From positions 111,113-175,112 of the forward strand of contig JAIVFH010000076.1 of assembly GCA_025765595.1 (NCBI GenBank): a stretch of DNA of 64,000 bases, given 5' to 3'. Under the pieces are notes generated by a model. That model was given only the letters and a program-made list of their open reading frames with translations, made no database searches and had not been told where the DNA came from. This stretch comes from Obelidium mucronatum. Taxonomy: Eukaryota > Chytridiomycota > Chytridiomycetes > Chytridiales > Chytriomycetaceae. Of the stretch, positions 50,595-60,211 are shown in pieces (within the stretch, counting starts at the first letter, position 1; each line of letters starts with the position of its first letter). The translations under genes were made by a program, and so were the position numbers.

Positions 50595-50670
<76 letters not shown>
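50595..50670. repeat. GT microsatellite, 38 units
   Basis: Perfect (GT)38 ending 2 bases from the stop codon of the next gene, so it forms the start of that gene's 3' UTR as (AC)38. Confidence 0.95.
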
Positions 50671-50672
<2 letters not shown>

Positions 50673-51752
50673 CTACTGAAGCCTCTTGAGTAAACCAGTA
50701 CGAGCCTTTCGCGGGGTGAGTTCGGATCCAGATTCCGTTTGTTTCAACGGTTTAGATTTTAGTGGCGTCCCACTGCGGCTAATAAGAGCTGGTGGTGGAT
50801 CCAAGGTTGTCGTTGTATCTACGCTTGAACGAATATCTTCAACAATCACACGAGCTCGACTCCATTGTGGTTTAGTTGTTTCGACCGTCTTTTGGATGGA
50901 AGGTGGTATGAAACGTGAGTATAAAGATTCGAATGTGTTGATGTTTTGAAGGGAGAATGGAGAATACTTTGATGGTTGCCGTGCAACTATGAGAAACAAA
51001 GAGAATAGAATGAAGCGCCTTCGGCACTTTACCGCCTTCGGCATTTTACCGCCTTCGGCGGATAGGAAAGCACTCACAGTGGCACCAACTTCCAAAGCTA
51101 TAGCTGCAGTGAGAGTGTCTTTAACCAGATTCTCTCTGTCTTCAGATAATTCTTCTGTTTTTTGTTGTTTTGAAATCAAAGAACGCGACAAATTAAAAAA
51201 ATAAGAATAAACTTACCGACACTGTCTTTAAAAAATGAGTGAATTAAATTGGAGGAATGTTTTGTTTGAGAGCGAGATTCAAAGTTTGACTTTTCCGCTT
51301 GCAAAGTTTGGACAAAGCCCGGGGCTGTGGTGACACGCCGCTTAGCCAAGCGGTTGCGGATGTTGCGGGCGGCCTGCTGCAGACTCTCGACTTTCTGCGA
51401 GAGCTCCACGTTTAGTGGTTCAAAGTCTGATTTTTGGAGTCGGTTGTTTTAGTTAGTTGCTGTAACGTGTTTATGCGCACCTTCGACGGGCTTCGCCAGC
51501 TTTGCGGCATCGTACGGCTCGCCGTTGACGGCAATATTTGGCGCAGCGACGTCAAAGACGCGGTAGACAAACTGGTGTGTTGTTGTTGTTGTTGTTGTTG
51601 TTGGACACAAAACAAACAAAAACAAACAAAAACAAAACAAAACAAACCTTTGCCGCTGCGGCCGCATCGCCGTGCTCCCTCGCAGCCGCAAGCAGCAAGT
51701 CGCGCACAAACAGAAGGTCGGCGCGCTCTTCGACGGCAACGCGCTGAGCCAT
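50673..51752 (-). CDS. Possible kinetochore protein of the Mis12 complex (NSL1/Mis14-like)
   Basis: Five exons or so. The N-terminus is helical (AVEERADLLFVRDLLLAAAR). The next exon reads FVYRVFDVAAPNIAVNGEPYD, recalling the ENI-x-ING element of NSL1. Further exons give coiled-coil helices (LSQKVESLQQAARNIRNRLA and EELSEDRENLVKDTLTAAIA) and a basic, Ser/Thr-rich tail ending LLKRLQ at 50673. NSL1 sits in the Mis12 complex that links centromere to Ndc80. The evidence is one short motif plus helical layout, so the call is tentative. The first exons are GC-rich. An intron near 50985-51077 holds three CGCCTTCGGC hairpin units right after its donor. Confidence 0.45.
51016..51066. repeat. Three tandem 17-base units with CGCCTTCGGC hairpin
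   Basis: Units start at 51016, 51033 and 51050. Each begins CGCCTTCGGC, which folds on itself, and the first two end in TTTAC. They lie within ~60 bases of the 5' splice site of an intron in a minus-strand gene, as in the chitin synthase intron near 4560. Confidence 0.85.
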
Positions 51753-51873
51753 TTTTGTTTTTGTTTTATTTTTTATTTTTTTGGGCGTCAATAATAATAA
51801 AGCGCAAATAATCTCCAATCAGCTCAATCAATCAAAAATCAATCAATTTTAACGACCTTCACTTCCTGCAAGA
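51753..51873. promoter_or_regulatory. Shared divergent promoter
   Basis: 121 bases separate the NSL1-like start (51752) and the membrane protein start (51874). Both genes begin with GC-rich coding sequence, yet this spacer is strongly AT-rich with repeated AATCAATC. Confidence 0.5.
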
Positions 51874-52664
51874 ATGCGAGTGCTGCCGCGTCTGCCCCGT
51901 CTGCCCACGTGGACGCAGCTGCGCGAGGCGAGACCCGTCGCAAACGAGGCTCTGCGCGCGCCAGGCATGCCGGTACAGTCTCTCGACGTTTGCACTGCCA
52001 CACGCTAACTGGCAGCCAATCAAAACAGAGCGATCCGGTGTTTCTCGATAAGCCCGTGAGAGACTACCTGATGCGCTACCTCACTGTCGTCCCCGTGTTT
52101 GCTCTCTTGCAAATTGCTCTGAACCTCATTGCCAATGGACCAATCACCAACAATATTTCCGTGTGGTCCGTGTGTGATTTTGTTGTCACAACTGCATTCT
52201 GCATGTTTGGTTATTACGCATTGAAAGGAATGATTCCAGAACACTTGATCTTGACTGGATACGTCTTTTTCATTAAGAGCACTGGTGAACTGGTGGCTGC
52301 TCTCTTTCTTGCCACCTCTTTGAGTTCCTCGCATCAAACCCAAGATTCTTCACCTTCGCCTTTATCGGCAAATACCCCCTTACAGTCACAACCTCAACCG
52401 TCAACCCCAGAGTCTTTAGATGATCCGTCTTTTTTTGTAATTGCACTCATCATCATTATCTTGTTGATTATTCTCGCTCTTCCCATTTTGCTCAATTATT
52501 TGCTCATTTGGAAAATTCTGAATCCGTTGATTGTATATGCTCAAGAGTGCAGGAAAGCTATGGTTGTTGACTTGGTCACTTTGAGTCAAAGTATAGCCGC
52601 TACTGGTACTACTGGTACTACGTCTACTAGTACTGCAAATTTTCCTGAAAATGATAAGGTGTAG
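51874..52664 (+). CDS. Unidentified multi-pass membrane protein
   Basis: Two exons (51874-51972 and about 52030-52664). The first is GC-rich and encodes an Arg/Pro-rich N-terminus (MRVLPRLPRLPTWTQLREAR) that could be a mitochondrial presequence. The second encodes DYLMRYLTVVPVFALLQIAL, VCDFVVTTAFCMFGYYAL, a third moderately hydrophobic segment and, after a Pro/Ser/Gln loop, a strongly hydrophobic helix (IALIIIILLIILALPILLNY). That makes about four membrane segments. The tail is Thr/Ser-rich. No family is recognised. The intron was chosen because it restores frame with gtacag..aaacag. Confidence 0.6.
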
Positions 52665-53045
52665 ACTGTAGAGAATAGCCTGTCAAGTCGAAAATTTGGG
52701 CATTGATTGAATCTATATCATTTACTTTCGTTTTTATTGCAAGTCAAGTAACTTAATAAGAATATCAAATCAAGTATGTATATTTTAAGTGAAAGATGCT
52801 ACTATTTTACTTGATTATATTCAGATAACCCTTGCTGTAGTATTCCAAAATTCAACTGTTGTGACCAATTGATTCCAAACTTATAAAACAATCACTTTGA
52901 AGTTGGGACCCTGAAAATGCACAACCACAAATGAAAGGACCCTTTCAACCTTAAATATCAATACAGCCAGATCTGACGTGTTGATACATTGACTTGCAAG
53001 TGATTCCCAAAGCACCTGGAATTTTGCAAGCAGTAAGAAACACTT
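52665..53045. other. Intergenic region, nothing identified
   Basis: AT-rich flank between the membrane protein gene and the broken gene. No repeat or RNA recognised. Ordinary gene density ends here. Confidence 0.4.
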
Positions 53046-55669
53046 TCACGAGAAAGAGAAGAGGAAAAAAGAGATGGGTAATGTTTCATACACCAGCAGC
53101 TCATCACTGATTCCGAAGTTCAAGTCGGCAGGACGCGAAAAGGGACAGCCTTGGGGCGAAAGCAAATTCCGTGCAATGAGCTTGTCCCGCCAGATCATCA
53201 GCGAATTGTTGGTTGGTGGTGATGGTGTGAATCCCAGATGAGAGTTGGACCTTGTTTCAGAATCAGTAAGAATTTTTCCGCGTAATTCCAGAGCTGACAG
53301 AAGCTTTTTTTTTTTTTTTTTTTTTTTAAATAACATGAGCTGTATTTTGTAATAAACACTTTGTCGAACTGCTAATCCCCCTCCAATTTCTTAAAACGGT
53401 TTAACAAGACCCGGCCCCATTTACTCTATTCCCTTGCAGACCTCCCGCCTACCAACGCTACGACCCCGACTTGCAATCCCAATAATTTCCTCCCTCCCTC
53501 ATCCTCCCCAAAACCCCTACAATTATGGCTTGGCTCTTGATTTCCTCTTAGGGGGGCGCTACTGCCCCTAAGGTACTTGATGCTAGGTGCGGCTTGCACC
53601 TTCCAGAGCTGACAGAAGCAAGTAACGAATGAATACCGAGAAATTCCGCCGAAAAAAAACCAGCGCACTACCAACCATAATCTGGCGCATTTCTTTTTCC
53701 CTCCGGCTCGTTGGTGGCTTAGCAACAAGCTCCAAGCGACCCTCATCGATCGAGTACATGCACAATTGAAATTTTATCGATGCTAAAATCGAACGGAATA
53801 TTGTTTGAAGAAACATGGTCCAGGAAGTTGAATGGATCTGTGTGTTCGGGTGCTCCTGGAGGGATGGAATTTTTTGGTTGCAGAAACGGAAAATATCAAC
53901 TCCTTGATTGAATTGACACACGTGACATCTTCTGGTCGAGTAATCAAGGTCCGCAGAGACACGGATGGCAGCATCACAGTGATATTTTGGTTGACGTTCT
54001 GTGTGCGTTGTTGGTGGAAAATCCGATTCTCGGTTGGCTCAACGGCAACAGGTACTGGTGAACTCCAAGCATAATCATCCACGATTGTATCCGTAGGAGT
54101 CAAACCATGAAGAGACTGAAGCAAGTCCTTCAACAGAAACTCGCCAGCGTCCAATCCTTCACTCACAACCAGTGCGCCACTCAAAACATCCGCCAAATTA
54201 TGCGACTGGAATTTATCGGTAGTAAACCCCATTGATGCACGTGCCACCAGATTCTTGTTTGTCATAATCAACACCACAAAGCGTTTCTCCAGCATGATCG
54301 GGTTTCGAACTAACTGCAAGGTCCCCAACTGGGTTCACAATAGCGGCAGTATTCAATTTAAGCTCGTTTATCCCTGTTTTGACCAGCGAAGCACCGAACG
54401 CCAACAAGACTCCGCATTGCGCTGCGGACAGGGTCACGTGACCCGCAACAGCCAAGCTGTTCAGCCCGCGGTACTTCTGGAAAGCCAGATGGTACATTGT
54501 GCTGGCGGCGGAACGCGTGGCTTCCTGGTAAAAGTTGAGAAGTGGTTTCAAACTGCACAGTTCTCCTCCAGAATAATATCCAAAGACTGTCATTGGAGAC
54601 AGAGCATGCAGATCCCCATCGTCCTTCCGGTCATAGTGATAACAGACAGCGTCACAAACAGGGATAGCCCGCATGAGCTTGACCTCTCTGCTACAGCTGA
54701 TTATATGTTCAAGCTTTGTTGTTTTGGCGTAATGGTTGACGATAGCACGATCTCGAGTGTATGCAACAGGAGCCAGTATTTCGTGCAACAAACCAATTGC
54801 TTGCATGACAGGAGCCATTTTGAAACGAAACTGCGAATACGCTTTACTTTTGTAGCCATTTGAGCAATCATCGGCTGGAACTATATTGCCATCAAAAGAG
54901 CAGCTTTTATACTGGCCCCGGGCAACACGCATTCCAATGTGGAATACACAACCAAACCTCTGGTAGGTATTTTTGTGCCGAACATCCGTTGGCTGTGGGG
55001 GGGAAGGAAAAGAGGAGGTAAACTGCAGGAAAGCACTTAGGGCTTGTGATTGAACATTGACAAGTGTATGAGTGCGCTTATCCAAGGCTACACCCTTTTT
55101 ATGATCTGCGTTATAAACCCAATCCAAGAAGCCAGGTAGAACTACAAGTTCAAGGACATTGTCGGCGGAGTAAATAATTACACCTGATTCAAATTCTTGA
55201 AGATGTTGCTGTGGGTTTTGAGGGGGTGTTTTGCCATAAAAGGCTTGGCGCTGTACATAGTAGAGATGCGTCTTGTTGCTCCGGTAGCATGGCAGCTTTG
55301 ACAGACCAAACACTACATTTCTGTGGCTCTTTCTGTCTTCATGGCAAGGAAAGTGATCTTTGTATGGAATGGTTCCTGGTGGTAGCTTGTGTTGGACGTA
55401 GGGATTGGGTAATTCAGTCAAAACCACTGGTGCATTAAAATCTAGAAATAGAGTTTAGTACATTTTTCATTTATGTTGCTGCCGGAACGAGAGAAACAAG
55501 TACCAAAAGTTTGGAATGGTCCTGCATTGGCGTTTAGGGTGGAAACATTGTCCTCGTCGCTGCTATATATCGAATCGCCATCATAGTCTCTTGCACTTAA
55601 TGAATTGCTGTCCCTGCTCTCAATTGAGCAATCAGATAACTCGTCTTCCACTTCATTTGGTTGCGCCAT
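53046..55669 (-). pseudogene. Broken gene, possible 2OG-Fe(II) dioxygenase-like, transposon-associated
   Basis: The first exon (ATG 55667-55669) encodes an acidic Ser-rich head and splices in frame into a ~400-codon exon (55434-54213). That exon contains CYHYDRKDDGD followed about 14 residues on by FGYYSGGEL. This H-x-D plus GYYSGGEL arrangement recalls TET/JBP-type or related 2OG oxygenases, families often carried by fungal transposons, but a distal His/Arg pair is not clear. The protein-like reading then moves to another frame (54328-53783, NKNLVARASMGFTTDKF) and back again (53921-53583). It is finally split by a poly(A)-tailed insertion at 53305-53600, after which the same frame resumes (LRGKILTDSETRSNSHLGF) to 53046. 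Two frame changes plus an insertion mean it cannot make one full protein as it stands, unless unseen introns repair the frame changes. Confidence 0.6.
53286..53619 (-). mobile_element. SINE-like or truncated LINE insertion with 19-base target duplication
   Basis: Perfect 19-base direct repeats TTCCAGAGCTGACAGAAGC flank the insert (53286-53304 and 53601-53619). The inserted 296 bases (53305-53600) begin on the plus strand with T23, so the element lies on the minus strand with a 3' poly(A) tail. These are hallmarks of target-primed reverse transcription. Its 5' end carries two small hairpins: GGTGC..GCACC at the very end, and TTAGGGG..CCCCTAA about 30 bases in. No open frame of note and no convincing pol III A/B boxes were found, so SINE versus 5'-truncated LINE is open. 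Confidence 0.85.
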
Positions 55670-55753
55670 CAGGCCAAGCCGGCTGAGAAGGTTGTTCTAA
55701 TACAAATTTAAGCAAGTTCCCAATAGAAAAAAAAACAAATAAAAAAAAATTAC

Positions 55754-55847
55754 AAGGCTTTGTTATATCTCCGATTAAAGATACGAATAACAAAAGTTAA
55801 GTCAATCATTCTCTATTGAGAATACGAGATTGACATCCAAGTTTCAA
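55754..55847. repeat. 94-base direct repeat, copy 1
   Basis: Begins AAGGCTTTGTTATATCTCC and ends GACATCCAAGTTTCAA. It is about 95% identical to copy 2, 290 bases downstream. It contains a hairpin ATTCTC-TATT-GAGAAT. Weaker similarity continues for some 80 bases (CAACAGGGGC and GAATCCTAG shared). Confidence 0.9.
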
Positions 55848-56043
55848 AAAACCAACAGGGGCTCGAAAGAGGGTGCTCTTACTTGACGGCGACGGAATCC
55901 TAGCATTTCAGGTGAAAGACTAATTTGTTTGTGTTGGTGTGCAGAAGAGTTGTCACCAAGTTTGTGCTAGGTGAATGAGAATTAGTACAAAATCTTATCA
56001 GTACATAAAAGGACAAAGAACAAATGAAGGTTTCATAAACTAA

Positions 56044-56137
56044 AAGGCTTTGTTATATCTCCAATCGGAGATACGAATAACAAAAGTTAAGTCAATCATT
56101 CTCTATCGAGAATACGAGATTGACATCCAAGTTTCAA
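56044..56137. repeat. 94-base direct repeat, copy 2
   Basis: Same unit as 55754-55847. Here the first palindrome is perfect (TATCTCC-AATC-GGAGATA), while in copy 1 it is degraded. The second reads ATTCTC-TATC-GAGAAT. Confidence 0.9.
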
Positions 56138-56595
56138 CACAACCACTTAAGAATCTCAACAGGGGCGCAAAGTCCACTCACCCGGCAATGATTGAATGAA
56201 TCCTAGTATTTGAGAGGAATGAATCCTAGTTTTGGAGTTTTTTTTTGAAGATTGGTTTGACAGGCGGGTTTTTTTTTGTGGAGCAAATTCCCACTGGCCT
56301 GTGCAAACAAACTAGGAGTTTTTTAGCACAGACTTTAAAAGATGGTAACCCAACCTGCAAGACATTGAGTAAAAGTGCTGATATCAACGGTGACCAACCT
56401 CAGACATCTTGGAGAGGGTTTTCTGATTGGGTTTGCAAGTTGGCTGCATAAAACTAAAAAAACACACCTGCCTCCATGGGTGGCCTTTATCCCTGCTTGA
56501 TCCTTTGTACATAGTCTGCCCTTGTCTATCCCCTTGTGCCAGTATTGGATGGGATGGAGTTTGATTGGATTTGTTTCCCAGAATCCCATGTTTAT
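56138..56595. other. Spacer without a supported gene
   Basis: Contains short open frames on both strands, none with convincing content. Likely decayed mobile-element DNA given its neighbours. Confidence 0.35.
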
Positions 56596-56662
56596 GCACA
56601 TGAGATTTTATTAAAAAAAAACTATTGAATAAATCTCATGTGGCCGCCACATGAGATTTATT
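56596..56662. repeat. Palindrome cluster, possible element terminus
   Basis: A perfect palindrome with 17-base arms AATAAATCTCATGTGGC and GCCACATGAGATTTATT flanks a single C (56628-56662). A third related copy, GCACATGAGATTTTATT, lies at 56596-56612 and forms a second inverted pair with 56628-56644. The cluster sits ~450 bases before the first large gene of the Fanzor-containing region, so it is a candidate terminal inverted repeat or hairpin end. Confidence 0.75.
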
Positions 56663-57110
56663 TAAAAAAACCGCCAACACCGACAAACATCAACATCACG
56701 GCTGTCAATGCCACTGACGCCTTTATCCTGTACTTATATCCACGTCAAGCAGCAGTTCCTGTAATGTTGGCTGCTGCCGCCCAGTTGCTCTTAATCCCGA
56801 TACAAGTAAGTACCCACCAATTTATTCATAACCCCTACAATCTCATTGAGTAAGAGCTTTAGTTTTACTGCCACGCTGTACAGCCTTTGGTTGTGGCCAA
56901 AACCTGTTTTCTGTCAGCTGTTACTGTTCATGCAATTGTCCTGCTTTGGTTTTGAAAAATTAATTTTGAGTTCTGAGTTCCTGTCTGTTGACTTTGCTGC
57001 AACTTTTCTTGTGGTGAGTGGATTTTATTGATTTGCCACCCTGAAATTAAAAAGTAACAAAATTTGATTTGACAGCAAAAAACCCTGAAAAAATCTCACC
57101 AAATCATCGT
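56663..57110. other. Leader of the large-gene region, possible unassigned exons
   Basis: Two exon-like pieces are visible (about 56680-56802, ending before gtaagt, and about 56846-57012, ending before gtgagt) with hydrophobic content. I could not join them in frame to the gene at 57111, so they are left unassigned. Confidence 0.3.
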
Positions 57111-60086
57111 ATGCCGCCGCGAAGTTCACGCAGTCAACCACCAGCACAGCCGCATCCCAAACCCACTAATCCAAGTGCAAAATCTACTGCTAAACGAAAG
57201 ACTTATAGTGGTATTGGGTCTGCCAAGGCCAAGGTTGTTACCTTTTTCCTTGTCTTCCCCTTGTCTTCCCCTTGTCTTCCTTGTCTTCCCAACTAATTGC
57301 TGGATATTATCATACCTTCAGAAGCAAGCCAAGACTATTGATGATTCAACTGGTTCTCCTGATCCCAATGTGGCAGAAAGACGAGGTTCGATTTATTTTC
57401 ACGTTTCCCCTTCATAAAACTGACCCATCTTTGTAAAAGAATACACAGCTTCTCAAACTGTGTATGTCAATGCCATAAATTTTGAACTAACAGTTGACAA
57501 GCCAAAGATTCGCACCTTTGCTGAGCGCCATGCTGAAGCATTTCGGGACTGTGAGTCGCTCAAAGCAAAACTTCAAGGGCTGTGGAGGGATATCCAGCCA
57601 TTGGCTTTTGCTGAAGCAAATGCATTGATTTTTGAGCGTTTGGGCTTTCCAGACTCTGATGCAGAGATGTTCTCAGCTGTTCACGATGCTGTTCTGCAAG
57701 CCAACAACCCCAGTCTAGACCACCACATCCACTATCTACTTGCTAAAATGGTGATTGTTTCAGCTCCGAGCAGACCCTCCCAATCTTTGAAGCTGGCTTC
57801 CATGCACTCCGACAACAAGGTGCAACTATTGTCAAGCTGATTGATGGTACTCAAAGGGTGGTTGTCAGTTTGAATAAGACAATGGATGAGCAACTTGTTA
57901 GGTGGATCCTTCCTGGGAATCGCCGGTGGTATTGCGATATTGTGTTGAAGACCGGTGGATGCAATGGAAAGGGTCGCTGCGATCAGGAACAGTACAGCAC
58001 CGACTATACATCCGATGACAAGGATGAAGTCTACAAACTGTTTTGGGATATTCGGAAAAGCTTGATTTTGAAAATTGGAACCCGGAACAAAGCACCATCA
58101 ATCCAAGTTTCTCTTACCTCTCTGATTCTTTTTGGCTCTGATGCATGTGTTGCTGTTGGAGTCAAGACGTTTTCTCAGATGCTTGATGCTGGAAAGGCAT
58201 CATCTGATGTTGATGACGAAGAATTGGTGGTGTCCCAGGATGTCCTCTACACCCGATTTTATCACATGGCGACTCTAAAGTGGAATCTGCAAGATGATGT
58301 ACTGCCACGAATCAGCAAATCAAGAAATATAGTGGCTCCTCTTGCACCTCCTGTGGGCATGGATGCCAAATGCATCAACTTCTTTGAAACGCAGATGTTG
58401 GATCAGGTTCTCAAGTTTCTGACTGATAAACCAAGCACCCCTCTGCTGCGAAACACTGCATGGAGCCATTTCCGTCTGAACCAACGTTTTGGCCTCCACC
58501 TTTGCCTGCATTCTTCATTCAATGAGGCTCTCGCAAACTCAATCTCTCAAGCTGCTGCCATCACCTTCTTTGGAAAACCATTGGGCTTCAATGAGACACG
58601 ACCACGAAGAATGCATGAGATGCAAACAAAAGTGTTCCACACTGACTACTTTGAGGTGGCCAGAGACATGAGCAGCCCTGTTTGGAGAGCCGCTCAAGCA
58701 AAGAAAGCAACAACAACCACCATAACCCCACCCCTTTCTTTGATTACAGCTACGGGATCTCACGGCCAGAAGTCAGAATCTGTTTTACATGTGAATGGTA
58801 AGCAAGTAACTGAGGACACCTTCAACCTTGCATCAGCGTTGTATACCCGCGCAGCTGAAGACAAGATATGCATTGATACAGCAGCCAGAATGATTGAGCC
58901 CAAGCTGAAGAAGCGCATCAAATCCTTGCAGACTGGAGATTTGAGTCATGTCTTTCAGTCTTTTGAATCGAATGTTTCTGGTTCTTGGTCAGCTGGATGT
59001 ATTATTCTTGGCAATGGCTCTCCATTTCCTGCATCATGGGAGGACACCCCTAAATCAATGACTGGTGTGGTGGAAGCTGGAGTTGAATTTATCCGAACTG
59101 GTCGAAGAATAGAATTCAAGCTTGTCCTCAAGGTTTTAAATGGAGACACCGACTTTCAAACCAATTCGGCCATCCCAGATTTATTCAGTTATCAGCATCT
59201 CTGTCTGTCTGCTCTTTTTGGTGGTGGAACAACCGTGTTTTTGAGGGAAAGTAAGAGGCCTGTCATTCACGCGCTGACGTTGACGATACTGGACTTTAAT
59301 CGGTTGCGGTCAGCCATTGCACTGCTGCCTGTCCGATCAAAGATTCTTGCAAACGCAAAGAGTCTTAAAGCTGCATCCCTTTCCAATGCCTCAGTATCTG
59401 CCATGGAAGTCGACGCAGAATACAATGCCATTGTTTACTTGAAGTCTCTTGGTTTGAAAGCAGCCTCCAGTGTCTCTTTTTCATCAAATGGCCACTTTGG
59501 CTATGCCTATGGTGACAACTTCAATGCTTTCACCCTTCATTTGGTCAAAGGGAGTACTTTCAACAATGGATCAGCAGCTGCGGCAACTGGAAATTCTGTT
59601 GCGAGGGATCTTGTGGCTGCAGCACTTGGATCAAGTTGTGGTGTGGACAAGTACCAGCTTGAAGATGACAATGGCACCTTTCATACATACAGGCGCAGCT
59701 TGAACAAGGGCATTGCCAGCAAGAAGGAGTTGTTGAAGTTGGTCTCTGAAGTAGCCGATAGATCCAAACAGTACTTGATTTGCCAAAGAATTTTCAATCG
59801 CTCAATGCTGGCCAATTCTGGAACTGAAGTCAAAAATCCCGCAACACTGACAATGGATTTCATTGTTCCTGCTTCGAAGGATGAAGAATTTATTGATATG
59901 CAATGCTATGGAAATCACTTCATCAAACTGACTACGAGTACTAAAGCATCAGCAAGCATCAGCATCCATCCTGTTTCATTATCTTTTGTTGAGGGGAAAC
60001 TTGAAAATGTTGGTGTGGGGTATGGAGCTCGGGAGTTTCACAAAAAGAAGGATCTGTTTTCTCAACGCGTTCCTGTTAAACAGTAA
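57111..60086 (+). CDS. Large unrecognised protein upstream of Fanzor gene
   Basis: Exons 57111-57233, 57322-57385 and 57440 onward join in frame. The head is basic, Pro/Ser/Lys-rich (KPTNPSAKSTAKRKTYSGIG). Next come FAERHAEAFRDCESLKAKLQ and DAEMFSAVHDAVLQANNPSL. At a run of four A (57745-57748) the protein-like frame moves by -1, and the new frame is then open without break to TAA at 60084-60086 (742 codons from the first ATG in it, more counting the join). Landmarks: NRRWYCDIVLKTGGCNGKGR, LRNTAWSHFRLNQRFGLHLC, LFGGGTTVFLRESKRPVIHA, DFIVPASKDEEFIDMQCYGN. No known domain, signal peptide or membrane segment is recognised. It lies 125 bases upstream of the Fanzor gene on the same strand. The shift may be an assembly error, decay or real recoding. 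Confidence 0.6.
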
Positions 60087-60211
60087 TCACTCTGTTACCA
60101 TTTGTCTTAAATGAATGCTAACCACATGTTAAAATTAGGGATGTTCAACAAATCCCAGCTGCTTTCATCAACTCCAAGAATCTTTTCAACTTCTTGTGCA
60201 ACAGGACTTCC

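Noticed and set aside
51016..51066. Three regularly spaced 17-base units as a possible CRISPR-like array
   Set aside because: The spacing is a few bases with no unique spacers, and the host is eukaryotic. It is a short tandem hairpin repeat.
53305..53600. Insert as a tRNA-derived SINE
   Set aside because: No convincing A and B boxes could be placed, so its origin is left open.
53426..53746. Minus-strand open frame across the retroposon
   Set aside because: It spans the insertion boundary and combines unrelated pieces.
57741..57760. Classical programmed -1 frameshift site
   Set aside because: The run does not form an X-XXY-YYZ heptamer in the zero frame and no clear downstream pseudoknot was seen. 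An indel or sequence error is simpler.
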